The notes: a model not told the origin generated them from the letters alone. 64,000 nt of DNA from Nostoc desertorum CM1-VF14 (GCA_019359245.1 JAHHHR010000028.1:38463-102462); one strand, 5' to 3'. Positions 16,553 to 25,796 are shown, counted from the first letter of the stretch. Numbers and translations: made by a program.

Positions 16553-17426
16553 TGTCGGGCCACCAGGTAGTGGAAAAACCATGTTGGCACGGCGCTTACC
16601 AGGAATTTTACCGCCCCTGAGTTTTACCGAATCTTTAGAAGTAACTCGTATCCATTCGGTGGCTGGTTTATTGAAAAATCGCGGTTCATTAGTACGCGAT
16701 CGCCCCTTTCGCAGTCCCCACCACTCAGCATCCGGGCCTTCTCTTGTGGGTGGTGGTAGCTTTCCTCGTCCTGGGGAAATTTCATTATCTCACAGGGGTG
16801 TGTTATTTCTTGATGAACTCACGGAATTTAAACGTGATGTTTTAGAATTTCTGCGCCAGCCTTTAGAAGATGGCTATGTGACGATTTCCCGCACCAAACT
16901 ATCAGTAATGTTTCCCGCGCAGTTTACTTTGGTGGCGAGTACCAATCCCTGTCCTTGCGGTTATTATGGCGATACCATCCAACAATGTACTTGTTCTCCC
17001 CGTCAACGCGAGCAATATTGGGCAAAACTTTCTGGGCCGTTGATGGATCGAATTGATCTACAAGTTGCCGTGAATCGCTTGAAACCAGAAGAGATTACCC
17101 AACAACCTACGGGAGAAACATCAATATCAGTGCGTGAACGAGTGCAACAAGCAAGCGATCGCGCAATTACTCGCTTCCAAGGAGAAGCAAATCTGCGTTG
17201 CAATGCTCACATGCAAAGTCGTCATCTTCAAAAATGGTGCAAGCTAGATGATGCTAGCCGCAGTTTATTAGAAGTAGCAATTAGAAAATTAGGTTTATCG
17301 GCAAGAGCAAGCGATCGCATTCTCAAAGTAGGGCGGACTATTGCAGATTTAGCGGGAGAGGATGAGCTAAAAACCAATCATGTGGCAGAAGCAATTCAGT
17401 ATCGCACAATCGATAGAATGCAGTAA
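16545..17426 (+). pseudogene. comM: comM/yifB, 3' portion, split by a mobile element
   Basis: This half encodes 293 residues starting at the Walker A motif (IFVGPPGSGKTMLARRLPGI). Walker B (GVLFLDELTEF), the sensor region with a cysteine cluster (STNPCPCGYYGDTIQQCTC) and the C-terminal ChlI-type domain (ARASDRILKVGRTIADLAG) follow. It has no proper start of its own: the TTG at 16545 is codon 217 of the original gene, which continues the frame broken at 8260. There is no damage other than the insertion, so precise excision should restore a complete 509-residue ComM. If translated alone it would lack the N-terminal half and be unlikely to function. Confidence 0.93.
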
Positions 17427-17915
17427 GAATCTTGTGTTCATGGCTTATTAAGCTTTGACGCAGATAGTTCGTTTTCCCAGCAGCTAGATAGAACAGCAAG
17501 GCTAAAGCTATGTTTCTAATAAATGAGTGAAAGTTCAAACTTTATCATAATCAATACTTTATGAGAATCACAGACCGCAAATTTAAAAGTCAATATTTTG
17601 CTGAAAAATAGAGAAAATGGTAGCGCGATAGCATCTATTTTAGAACTTCCACAGTATGTGTTGAAGCCAACACTTAAAAGTAGGAAAAGTAGGAAAAGTA
17701 GGATGTTTTTTATAAAACATTAAATAAACTCTTATTTAAGTGTATTGTTGACAAGTTAAGCGTAACTACTATTAACAAAATTAATTTTGTCTTAACCTGT
17801 CAAAAATGATTTAAGTGTAATCTGTAGTAATCAGTAAACTTTAACCATTAATCCTTTTAGTAAAGGATAAGTTGTTGCTGAATCAAAATCAGAAAATTTT
17901 ATTTTGGAGTTAAAA
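17427..17915. other. Intergenic region with short repeats
   Basis: No gene is seen. Three perfect copies of AAAAGTAGG lie at 17676-17702. Near 17750-17803 GACAAGTTAAG and CTTAACCTGTC can pair, about 110 bp before the next start, and may be an operator or leader structure of the DUF4394 gene. Confidence 0.45.
17676..17702 (+). repeat. Three 9-bp direct repeats
   Basis: AAAAGTAGG occurs three times head to tail. Function is unknown; it could be slippage or an iteron-like binding site. Confidence 0.6.
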
Positions 17916-18770
17916 ATGAAAGGTTTTATCACACGTAAAATTGCCCTTGTAGTTACTGTAGTCACTGCTTGTTTGGGCTTGAGTGCTAACAAAATTTCAG
18001 CTGACGTCGGCATCAACAACCTAGCTGATATCCTTCAAATCAAGGTCACAGGCAAATGGTCTCCTTTAAGATTCATTGGCTTAACCTCAAAGAATACTCT
18101 TGTAAATATAGATCCAAGTGGATTTGCTTTCACAGTTAAAGTCAAAGGAATTGACGGCAACTTACAAGGTATTGACTTCCGTCCAGCAAACGATCTGCTT
18201 TATGGTGTCACAGATACTGACAACATATACACGATCAACCCTAGAACTGGTCAGGCGACCTTTGTAAGCAAACTATCTAGCAGCTTTAATGGAGGATTTC
18301 AGTCAGGTTTTGACTTCAATCCCGTACCAGACCGCTTACGGACAGTAGGTAGCAATGACCAAAATTTTCGTACCAATGTAGATACTGGTGCAGTCACTGT
18401 CGATAAAACCCTAGCGTATGCTACTGATGATATCAACGCCACAGTTGACCCCAACATTACCGGTGTCGCTTACATAAATTCGGTTGCTGGAGCCACGACA
18501 ACTCAACTTTTTGGCATTGATTACGATCTTGACGTGTTAGTACTGCAAAACCCACCCAATGATGGCACTCTCAGAACAATTGGCAAGCTTGGTGTTAACT
18601 TTGCGCCGATAAGTGGGTTCGACATCTTTACAGATGCACAAGGCAAAAATACTGCCTATGCACTGTCTGGTTCAGTTCTTTACACTATTGACCTATCTAC
18701 TGGCACTGCAACTAAAATCGCCGATGTACCTAAAGGTAACTTCATTGGTTTAGCCGTTACATCTAAGTAG
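17916..18770 (+). CDS. Secreted DUF4394 protein
   Basis: The 284-residue protein has an N-terminal signal peptide (MKGFITRKIALVVTVVTACL, then GLSANKISA with a likely cut after SA). The mature part follows the DUF4394 pattern: a beta-propeller-like repeat of phrases such as GIDFRPANDLLYGVT, IYTINPRTGQATFVS, GFDFNPVPDRLRTVG and LYTIDLSTGTATKIA. The molecular function of the family is unknown; members are exported, often with PEP-CTERM signals, which are absent here. The ATG at 17916 is preceded by GGAG at 6 bp. It stands alone, with a strong hairpin after it at 18822-18865. Confidence 0.85.
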   Translation: MKGFITRKIALVVTVVTACLGLSANKISADVGINNLADILQIKVTGKWSPLRFIGLTSKNTLVNIDPSGFAFTVKVKGIDGNLQGIDFRPANDLLYGVTDTDNIYTINPRTGQATFVSKLSSSFNGGFQSGFDFNPVPDRLRTVGSNDQNFRTNVDTGAVTVDKTLAYATDDINATVDPNITGVAYINSVAGATTTQLFGIDYDLDVLVLQNPPNDGTLRTIGKLGVNFAPISGFDIFTDAQGKNTAYALSGSVLYTIDLSTGTATKIADVPKGNFIGLAVTSK

Positions 18771-18821
18771 GCATCTTCAAGTTCGACTTGATCTATTATT
18801 GGTTAAAAGCATAAACGCGTA

Positions 18822-18865
18822 TGCTCTACTCTTAATTGTTAAAATATTCAATTGAGAGCAGAGCA
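18822..18865. terminator. Long hairpin, possible terminator of the DUF4394 gene
   Basis: TGCTCTACTCTTAATTG (18822-18838) pairs with CAATTGAGAGCAGAGCA (18849-18865) at 15 of 17 positions. No T-tract follows, so it may act as an mRNA 3' stabiliser rather than a classic terminator. Confidence 0.55.
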
Positions 18866-19201
18866 GGCGCTTCAGAAATTCTCACGAATTCCTCATAAAC
18901 ACATCACGAACTATGCTTGAAAAATTCGTGATTTGTGTCTTCCAGGCTAAAAAATGTTAGCTATTTTTCATAGAGAAAATTTAGAAATTGCTCGTTGCCT
19001 AAAGATTATTGAGTTTATGGAAGTAATGATTATAATTGCCAATATCGAGGAACAACTTCGTGGACAATTTTAAGTGATTTGACGAGCCTTTCCTAATGAT
19101 TTGATTTCGGCTTAGATGCTATTTATAAATCTAAAGAGAAACAGTTGGGTTGAAGATAAAAGGATGTTTGAAAAGTTGTTTATGATGTGTAAAAGACTTG
19201 T

Positions 19202-19237
19202 AGATCCTCCTAAATCTTCCTTCAAAAGGGGGACTTT
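19202..19237 (-). repeat. Dispersed 36-bp repeat, inverted copy
   Basis: It begins AGATCCTCCTAAATCTTCCT on the plus strand and is the diverged reverse complement of the repeat at 2945-2980. Confidence 0.6.
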
Positions 19238-19313
19238 GATTCCGGTTCCCCCATCAGCAACTGGCGTGGGTTCCGGGGCATCTTTATACAGTTTGATACT
19301 TTCCAAACAACCT

Positions 19314-19955
19314 CTAAGACGTAGGAGAAATCAACTGACCAATACGCTTGAGAATTTGCAAAACGGCGTACAGTTCTCTCGCGGATGCAAAGGGAGCAAA
19401 GACTCTTGACAAATCGTACTTTGGTGTATTTGTTCGTGTCACTTTGACAAATAAAATATCGTCTCCATTTGTTACCATCCCAAACACAGGTTTATTGAGG
19501 TTAGGGTTAGCCATCATATAAGCAAGAGCTTGCGGTACAGCCGACCAAACTGACAGCGTAGTTTTTTTAGACTCTAACACCATTACCCACAACTGGTCTT
19601 GTAGCACTAAAACGTCAATCCGTCCGCGCAGTATCTCTTCGCCATCGTCTAGCACTAGTTCTACGGATGATTCAGCCTTAATTCTGAAAGGAGGATCGTA
19701 AAATCCAGAGAGTGCAAGTATTGGTGACACTAACAACAATAGGACTGTTCCTTCTAGTAAATCACCTCCGGTACGGTGATAGAGATACCTGCGCCGCACG
19801 ACATCGACAGAGGCTTTTTCTGCTTCTGTAATTTCAGGCAATCCCTCATACCATTCGGTAAAAAACTGCTCGTTTTCAATACGGACAAAACTAAATCGAT
19901 TTTCTGCATCCTGAAGAGTGGTAATCGCCTCTGTAATTGCTGCCGTTTGTGTCAT
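19314..19955 (-). CDS. PD-(D/E)XK nuclease-fold protein, HsdR N-terminal-like
   Basis: The 213-residue protein is of the type often labelled restriction endonuclease subunit R in cyanobacteria. The core has a PD-(D/E)XK look: an acidic segment ELVLDDGEEILRGRIDVLVL supplies the Asp, and WVMVLESKKTTLSVWSAVPQ supplies the E-x-K, followed by a QALAYM helix. No helicase domain or methylase partner is nearby, so it is a stand-alone protein and not a complete type I system. Families of this sort are numerous in Nostocales and mostly uncharacterised. Nuclease activity is inferred from the fold only. Confidence 0.65.
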   Translation of the reverse strand: MTQTAAITEAITTLQDAENRFSFVRIENEQFFTEWYEGLPEITEAEKASVDVVRRRYLYHRTGGDLLEGTVLLLLVSPILALSGFYDPPFRIKAESSVELVLDDGEEILRGRIDVLVLQDQLWVMVLESKKTTLSVWSAVPQALAYMMANPNLNKPVFGMVTNGDDILFVKVTRTNTPKYDLSRVFAPFASARELYAVLQILKRIGQLISPTS

Positions 19956-20144
19956 TGCTTTTAGGTAACAGTTGCTTTGCTACATTATCAACATTGGCGA
20001 CTCTTTGAATTATCGCTAATCTATAAAATTATAAATTCCTCCCCAAGGAAGCTGCACAAACACCCTTAGGGGGATGCCTCTACTTATGAAATCAGTATCC
20101 AATATATCAGGAAGTAAGCGACATTCCCTAAGGAGACTGATTGG

Positions 20145-21161
20145 ATGAATTTGCAGGCGATTGGGAAATTATTCCAAGAGACATTCAAAGAATGGAGTGA
20201 GGATAAAGCCTCACGGTTAGCGGCGGCGTTAGCTTATTACACGATTTTTTCCATTGCACCGTTGTTAATTATTGTAATTGCGATCGCAGGGGCAGTATTT
20301 GGAGAAGAGGCGGCAAGGGGGCAAATTGTTGGACAAATTCAAGGTTTAGTCGGACGAGATGGCGCAGCATTTATCCAAACAGCGATTCAGAATGCTAACA
20401 AACCACAAACAGGAGCAATGGCTTCGATTATTAGTATCGTAGTTCTCCTAGTGGGCGCTACTGGGCTATTTACCGAGTTGCAAGATTCCCTTAACACGAT
20501 TTGGGAAGTGAAACCGAAACCTGGACGTGGCGTAAGTAACATGATTCGCCTACGCGTTTTGTCCTTTGCAATGGTGATAGGTATTGGCTTTTTACTTTTA
20601 GTTTCTCTGATAATTAGTACGGCATTAGCAGCATTATTAACATACTTTACTAACTTAGTGCCAGGTGTGGATTTTCTCTGGCAGATTATCAATTTCATCC
20701 TCTCTTTTGCCATAACTACGTTCCTGTTCGGACTCATTTTTAAAGTTCTACCAGATGTCGAAATTGGTTGGAGTGATGTTTTAATTGGAGCTATGCTCAC
20801 CTCCTTTTTGTTTTCTATTGGTAGATTTTTGTTAGGACAATATTTAGGTAATGGCAGTTTTGGTTCAGCCTATGGTGCAGCCGGTTCACTAGTGGTAATT
20901 TTAGCTTGGGTTAACTATGCCGCGCAGATTCTTTTCTTCGGTGCGGAGTTTACCCAAGTTTATGCCAGAAGGTACGGTAGCGGCATAACCCCTTCTAAAC
21001 ATGCCATACCTTTATCTGATAAGACGAAAAATAATGGCAAGGCTCCAACAAGTCAATCGTCCACTAAGAAAAAGCCTCCTTTTAATTTGATTAATCGCTT
21101 ATTCCAGTCTTTTAATAAGCCTAAACGCTTAAAACAGAGAAGGAGAAATCAGCGATTTTAA
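20145..21161 (+). CDS. YihY/BrkB-family inner-membrane protein
   Basis: The 338-residue protein has about six membrane helices. Family features are visible: the N-terminal ASRLAAALAYYTIFSIAPLL motif, the conserved TGLFTELQDSLNTIWEVKPK loop, and FGSAYGAAGSLVVILAWVNY near the fifth helix. The C-terminal tail (about 60 residues) is basic and low-complexity. The family was once annotated as tRNA-processing ribonuclease BN; that is no longer accepted and its function is unclear. AAGGAGACT lies before the ATG and supports the start. It is monocistronic in appearance. Confidence 0.9.
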   Translation: MNLQAIGKLFQETFKEWSEDKASRLAAALAYYTIFSIAPLLIIVIAIAGAVFGEEAARGQIVGQIQGLVGRDGAAFIQTAIQNANKPQTGAMASIISIVVLLVGATGLFTELQDSLNTIWEVKPKPGRGVSNMIRLRVLSFAMVIGIGFLLLVSLIISTALAALLTYFTNLVPGVDFLWQIINFILSFAITTFLFGLIFKVLPDVEIGWSDVLIGAMLTSFLFSIGRFLLGQYLGNGSFGSAYGAAGSLVVILAWVNYAAQILFFGAEFTQVYARRYGSGITPSKHAIPLSDKTKNNGKAPTSQSSTKKKPPFNLINRLFQSFNKPKRLKQRRRNQRF

Positions 21162-21311
21162 TTCCTGATTGTTAGGAATTTAAGTTTATAAATCTGATAG
21201 ATGTTGAAATATTTAACCTCTAATCAAAGTTAGTCTTATGGAATAAGACCACAGATAAATAACCTTATACTGGATTTTTTCCAGAAGTCTATTCAGAAAG
21301 GAAGAAAATCA

Positions 21312-21863
21312 GTGCTAATGGAAAAATGGTTTTTTATCGATTGGCAGGCAATCTTTATTCCTAGCATCAGCATCTTTGAGTTAATTATCCGTGGTTCGCT
21401 GGTTTATTTAGCGCTGTTCTCAGTGCTACGTTTTCTTCCTAGCCGACAACTAGGAACACTAGGAATTACTGATTTACTCGTAGTTGTGCTATTTGCTGAA
21501 GCTGCCCAAAACGCTATGGCAAGTAATTATACATCAATTACTGAAGGCGCTATCCTGGTAGGAACTGTGATTTTCTGGAGCTACTTGCTGAACTGGTTAG
21601 GTTATAAAATCCCCCAGTTCCAACGTTTTCTGAATCAGCCGCCACTGCTACTGGTAAAAAATGGTCGGATGATTCAGCGTCATTTACAACGAGAGTTAAT
21701 TACGGACGATGAGTTGATGAGCAAGTTACGCCAGCAAGGCGTGGAATTTTTAGCAGATGTGAAGTTTGCATATATGGAGGCTGACGGTAGGATTAGTATC
21801 ATCACCTCCGACTCCAAAACCAGTTCCGTCCCTGAGCAAAAAGCAGCACTAAAAAGCGATTGA
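21312..21863 (+). CDS. DUF421/YetF-like membrane protein
   Basis: The 183-residue protein has three N-terminal membrane helices (for example LIIRGSLVYLALFSVLRFLP). The hallmark LPSRQLGTLGITDLLVVVLF and the segment QNAMASNYTSITEGAI mark the family. A soluble C-terminal domain follows (LVKNGRMIQRHLQRELITDD, DELMSKLRQQGV). The physiological role is not established; YetF proteins are linked to the cell envelope in Bacillus. The GTG at 21312 is chosen because AAAGGAAG lies 7 bp upstream; the ATG six bases later is the alternative. It is followed 46 bp later by purB on the same strand. Confidence 0.85.
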   Translation: MLMEKWFFIDWQAIFIPSISIFELIIRGSLVYLALFSVLRFLPSRQLGTLGITDLLVVVLFAEAAQNAMASNYTSITEGAILVGTVIFWSYLLNWLGYKIPQFQRFLNQPPLLLVKNGRMIQRHLQRELITDDELMSKLRQQGVEFLADVKFAYMEADGRISIITSDSKTSSVPEQKAALKSD

Positions 21864-21909
21864 CATTAATTAAACTGTAAAATATGACGGTTGTATTCTG
21901 TGCCGAACT

Positions 21910-23205
21910 GTGATTGAGCGTTATACTTTGCCCGAAATGGCTAATCTATGGAGTGAAGCCTATAAGCTAAAAACTTGGCTGCAAGTCGAAATTGCTGTTT
22001 GCGAGGCTCAAGCTGAACTGGGTTACATTCCATCTCAGGCGGTTGAAGAAATTAAAGCCAAGGCAGATTTTGACCCGAAGCGGGTGCTGGAAATTGAGGC
22101 TGTAGTCCGCCACGATGTCATTGCTTTTTTGACAAATGTCAACGAATATGTCGGTGAAGCTGGACGCTACATTCACCTGGGTTTAACTAGTTCGGATGTT
22201 TTGGATACAGCTTTAGCACTGCAATTGGTTGCTAGCCTAGATATATTATTGCAACGTCTGGAAGATTTGATTCAGGTAATTCGTCAAAAAGCAGGAGAGC
22301 ATCGTCATACGGTGATGGCTGGCCGATCGCATGGTATTCATGCTGAACCGATCACTTTTGGTTTCAAGCTAGCTGGTTGGTTAGCAGAGGTGTTACGGCA
22401 TCAAGAACGCCTGAGAATTCTCCGCGACACTATTGCCGTGGGTAAGATTTCTGGTGCGGTAGGAACCTATGCAAATGTTGAACCCCGTGTGGAAGCGATC
22501 GCTTGCCAAAAACTCGGACTTAAACCTGATACGGCATCAACACAAGTTATTTCCCGCGATCGCCACGCCGACTATGTTCAACAATTAGCTTTGGTAGCAG
22601 CATCTATCGAACGTTTTGCTGTAGAAATTCGCAATCTACAAAAAACAGACGTTCTGGAAGTTGAAGAATTCTTCTCAAAAGGTCAAAAAGGCTCCTCGGC
22701 AATGCCACACAAGCGCAATCCCATCCGTTCCGAACGGCTGACGGGAATGGCGCGGCTTGTCAGAAGTCATGCTGGTGCAGCTTTAGAAAACGTTGCTCTT
22801 TGGCATGAGAGGGATATTTCCCATAGTTCTGTAGAGCGGGTAATTTTGCCAGATGCTTGTACTCTGACACATTTCATGTTGTCAGAAATAACCGATTTGG
22901 TGAAAAACCTGTTGGTCTATCCTGAAAACATGGAACGAAATCTCAACTGCTACGGCGGCGTTGTGTTCAGCCAAAAAGTGCTACTTGCCTTAATAGACAA
23001 GGGAAGCAGCCGAGAAGAAGCTTATGCGATCGTTCAAGAAAGCGCTCACACCGCTTGGAACAAGCCAGAAGGCAATTTCCAGGACTTGATTAGCAAAGAT
23101 CCTCGCGTTACCGAAAAGTTATCACCAGCAGAATTAGAAGTCTGTTTCGACCCCCAGCAGCATCTCCAGCATTTAGAAGAGGTTTATCAACGGTTAGGAA
23201 TTTAG
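21910..23205 (+). CDS. purB: Adenylosuccinate lyase
   Basis: The 431-residue enzyme cleaves SAICAR to AICAR and adenylosuccinate to AMP, both in purine biosynthesis, releasing fumarate. The lyase-family signature GSSAMPHKRNPIRSE is intact, as are GLTSSDVLDTALALQL and the catalytic region AGRSHGIHAEPITFG. Length matches bacterial PurB of the short (about 430) class. The start is GTG at 21910, giving MIERYTLPEMANLW, which is the usual N-terminus. It is a cytoplasmic homotetramer in this family. The gene seems monocistronic or weakly linked to the YetF-like gene upstream. Confidence 0.97.
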   Translation: MIERYTLPEMANLWSEAYKLKTWLQVEIAVCEAQAELGYIPSQAVEEIKAKADFDPKRVLEIEAVVRHDVIAFLTNVNEYVGEAGRYIHLGLTSSDVLDTALALQLVASLDILLQRLEDLIQVIRQKAGEHRHTVMAGRSHGIHAEPITFGFKLAGWLAEVLRHQERLRILRDTIAVGKISGAVGTYANVEPRVEAIACQKLGLKPDTASTQVISRDRHADYVQQLALVAASIERFAVEIRNLQKTDVLEVEEFFSKGQKGSSAMPHKRNPIRSERLTGMARLVRSHAGAALENVALWHERDISHSSVERVILPDACTLTHFMLSEITDLVKNLLVYPENMERNLNCYGGVVFSQKVLLALIDKGSSREEAYAIVQESAHTAWNKPEGNFQDLISKDPRVTEKLSPAELEVCFDPQQHLQHLEEVYQRLGI

Positions 23206-23413
23206 GATTAACTTGCTTGTAGTGAGCGCTTAAACGCTCACTACTGACTTGTTACCCAAACAATACGCAAATTTGATCAAAGAAGATATATTAAGATACC
23301 AAAAATATTTAGTATTCCCTTGTTGAAGACTGTAAGTTTGGTGCTGGAATTATTGCCAGCCCTGGGTAGTATAAACAGATATTTACTTCTTTATTAGTGC
23401 TTCGAGTGCCTTA

Positions 23414-23953
23414 ATGATTGAAATCTTAGCCACACTTTCTGCCTCTGCGGCAGCAGGGATGAGAATAGGTACACCTCTGCTGATTATTGGGTTATTGCAG
23501 GGTAGTAACTTGTGGTCACAAGTCCCAGTTTTATCTCACATTTCTCCACCAATCTTATTAGGCTGCCTCACCTGTTGGTCTTTAGTTGAATTATTAGCCT
23601 CAAAAAAGTTATGGGGGCAAAGATTGCTACAACTAGTTCAGTTATTCATGTCTCCCCTTGTGGGGGCAATTATGGGGTTAGCAGTAGCTAGTGCAACAGC
23701 AGCACCACACTGGCTGATTGCCTGTATTGGAGGTTTATTAGCTTTAGTACTCCAGCTAGTTCAAGTTGGTTGGTTTTATCGCTTACGCGGCTTACCCTTG
23801 TGGGCAGTCTTTCTTCAAGATACCTTGTGTGTTGCTTTAGTACTTTTTGCCTTTGATGCTCCCTGGCAAGGAGGATTAATTGCTTTAATACTGCTCTGGT
23901 TTGCAGTTCGTAGCGCAAAGGAGTGGTATGACTGGTATAACAAAAGGGCATAG
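23414..23953 (+). CDS. DUF4126-family membrane protein
   Basis: The 179-residue hydrophobic protein has about five predicted membrane segments. Its N-terminus (MIEILATLSASAAAGMRIGT) and the glycine/alanine-rich helix AGMRIGTPLLIIGLL fit DUF4126 membrane proteins common in cyanobacteria. The function is unknown. No enzymatic motif is visible. It is convergent with hemH, separated by about 180 bp that include the heptamer repeat. Confidence 0.7.
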   Translation: MIEILATLSASAAAGMRIGTPLLIIGLLQGSNLWSQVPVLSHISPPILLGCLTCWSLVELLASKKLWGQRLLQLVQLFMSPLVGAIMGLAVASATAAPHWLIACIGGLLALVLQLVQVGWFYRLRGLPLWAVFLQDTLCVALVLFAFDAPWQGGLIALILLWFAVRSAKEWYDWYNKRA

Positions 23954-24079
23954 GGCATGGGAAAAAGTTTAAATATCAGGCTTAGATGAGGCTACGTTAC
24001 CCCCAAAGTGGTAGAGAACTTTTCCTAAAAGAGAAGATACACAAACGTTGGAACAAAGGAAGAAGAAGAAAAGTTTTCT

Positions 24080-24128
24080 AATGCCCAATGCCCAATGCCC
24101 AATGCCCAATACCCAATGCCCAATGTCC
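24080..24128 (+). repeat. Short tandem heptamer repeat (STRR), seven units
   Basis: AATGCCC is repeated seven times head to tail, with single-base variants in units five (AATACCC) and seven (AATGTCC). The array ends just after the hemH stop. Heptamer STRRs are characteristic of heterocystous cyanobacteria. Confidence 0.9.
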
Positions 24129-24129
24129 T

Positions 24130-25296
24130 TTACTGCAAAAGCCCAATCATATGCAAGAAACCGTGACCGGTAATCAGCTCGATGATTAAGGCAATGAAAC
24201 CCAGCATGGCAATCCGACCATTCCATACTTCAGCACTAGTAGTCAGACCCCATTCCCAACGCTCTTGAGGGTACATTTTCACCCTTTTTTTCATTTGGGC
24301 AGCTTGCGAAAGCTTGAAACTGGGATTTTTCAACGCATCAATCACTAAGCCTGCCAGTGCATTAATAAATACTGGATGGGTATTAGGAGCAGGTACGCGG
24401 CGGAAGTTGTGAATTCCTGATTCTTCTGCTACTTCCCGATATTCAATATCAATTTCTTGCAGTGTCTCAATATGTTCTGAGACAAAACTGATTGGCACGA
24501 CAACCAAATCTTTCACACCTTGTGCGCCTAGTTCTTTGAGGGCATCTTCAGTATAAGGTTGGAGCCATTCTACTGGGCCAACGCGGCTTTGGTAAGCTAA
24601 GGTGTGGGCATTGGGACGATTGAGGGTCTGCATAATTAGCGCAGTGCATTCCTCAATTTCTTGCTGGTAAGGGTCGCCAGCCTCTTCAACGTAGCTTTTA
24701 GGAACGCCGTGAGCGCTGAAGAATATATGAACCTCGTCTGGATTAGGAAACTGCTTAAGTTCTTGGGCTATAAGTTCCGACATTGCTTGGAGGTAGCCTG
24801 GTTCTTTGTACCAGGAAGGAATGACGGTGTAATCAATGGGTTGAAGCTTTGGGTCTTCTTGCCAAAGTTTATCTAAAAGCCGGAAGCTAGAACCACTGGT
24901 ACTGATAGAAAACTGGGGATACAGTGGTAAGATTACCAGGTGTTCTATTTTATCTTGGGTGATCTGTGCGATCGCTTCTTCTGTATAGGGATGCCAATAA
25001 CGCATTCCAACGTAGATATTGGCTTCTTGTCCCAAATAACCCAACTGTTCTTTTAAAGCTTCCCCTTGGGCTTCTGTGATCCGCCGCAGTGGGGAACCGC
25101 CACCGATTTGTTTATAATTCTCTTGAGATGTTTTGGTTCGTCGCGAGGCAATAAACCATGCTAGGGGCTTTTGCAACCAGCGAAATGGTAGGCGAATAAT
25201 TTCCGGATCGGAAAATAGGTTGTACAAGAACGGCCCGACATCCTCTAGCTTATCGGGGCCACCGAGATTGAGTAATAAGACGCCTACACGACCCAT
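24130..25296 (-). CDS. hemH: Ferrochelatase with C-terminal chlorophyll-binding (HLIP-like) helix
   Basis: The 388-residue enzyme inserts ferrous iron into protoporphyrin IX, the last step of haem synthesis. It begins MGRVGVLLLNLGGPDKLEDV, the standard N-terminus, and the catalytic HGVP is seen in FFSAHGVPKSYVEEAGDPYQ. After the enzyme domain a linker leads to a single membrane helix with the light-harvesting motif EVWNGRIAMLGFIALIIE (about residues 355-372). This type II ferrochelatase layout is specific to oxygenic phototrophs and lets the enzyme dimerise and bind chlorophyll and carotenoid in the thylakoid. The gene is monocistronic and convergent with the DUF4126 gene. Confidence 0.97.
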   Translation of the reverse strand: MGRVGVLLLNLGGPDKLEDVGPFLYNLFSDPEIIRLPFRWLQKPLAWFIASRRTKTSQENYKQIGGGSPLRRITEAQGEALKEQLGYLGQEANIYVGMRYWHPYTEEAIAQITQDKIEHLVILPLYPQFSISTSGSSFRLLDKLWQEDPKLQPIDYTVIPSWYKEPGYLQAMSELIAQELKQFPNPDEVHIFFSAHGVPKSYVEEAGDPYQQEIEECTALIMQTLNRPNAHTLAYQSRVGPVEWLQPYTEDALKELGAQGVKDLVVVPISFVSEHIETLQEIDIEYREVAEESGIHNFRRVPAPNTHPVFINALAGLVIDALKNPSFKLSQAAQMKKRVKMYPQERWEWGLTTSAEVWNGRIAMLGFIALIIELITGHGFLHMIGLLQ

Positions 25297-25390
25297 AGCA
25301 GTTACTTTCCCCCGATCTTTTCAGGTTTTTTACTAATGTTAACAATATATCTTTATTAAATAATAAAGCTTAATAGCAAGGAAATATGCA

Positions 25391-25796
25391 ATGGCAACAA
25401 TTTTAAGGGATTGGAGTTACCGTTATCAGTAGCTGTATGATGCTATCTCTCGTTTAGCACCCTTAAATATAGGTGGTGAAGCCCGTTTTCGGCGACTTGC
25501 TTTGCAAGGCTTAATAATTCATTCAGATACTCAGGTCTTAGATTGATGTTGCGGCAGTGGTCAAACGACGCAATTTTTGATAAAGATTTCACAAAATGTA
25601 ACAGAATTGGATGCCTCACCCAAGTCTTTACAATGGGCGCGGCAAAATTTACCTGAAGCTATCTATGTTGAAGCTTTTGCTGAGGAGATGCTATTTGCAG
25701 ATAATCTAATCTATTTGATGTGATGCATACCAGCGTTGCATTACATAAGATGCAGCCTCAGCAATTACGAAAAATTATTAATGAAGTTTATCGCCA
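25391..25796 (+). pseudogene. Class I SAM-dependent methyltransferase remnant
   Basis: Conceptual translation from the ATG at 25391 gives recognisable methyltransferase sequence (RDWSYRYQ, LYDAISRLAPLNIGGEARFR, CCGSGQTTQFL, ASPKSLQWARQNLP) with several lesions. A TAG replaces the expected Trp after RYQ (about 25436), a TGA interrupts the SAM-binding motif I (LD-stop-CCGSG, about 25543), and a 5-bp duplication (ATCTA) near 25710 shifts the frame before FDVMHTSVALHKMQPQQLRK. Similarity ends near NEVYR at about 25796, so the C-terminal third is missing. The gene is dead. Its original substrate is unknown. The lost 3' end is followed by the CRISPR-like repeats. Confidence 0.8.

Larger units (their letters stand above)
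18771..19313. other. Intergenic region
   Basis: It holds a long hairpin (18822-18865) and a dispersed repeat (19202-19237). Short open frames cross it, but none has a ribosome-binding site or recognisable composition. No gene is called. Confidence 0.45.

Noticed and set aside
19116..19409. A plus-strand frame of 97 codons
   Set aside because: It crosses a dispersed repeat and the antisense of the nuclease-like gene and has no ribosome-binding site or recognisable composition.
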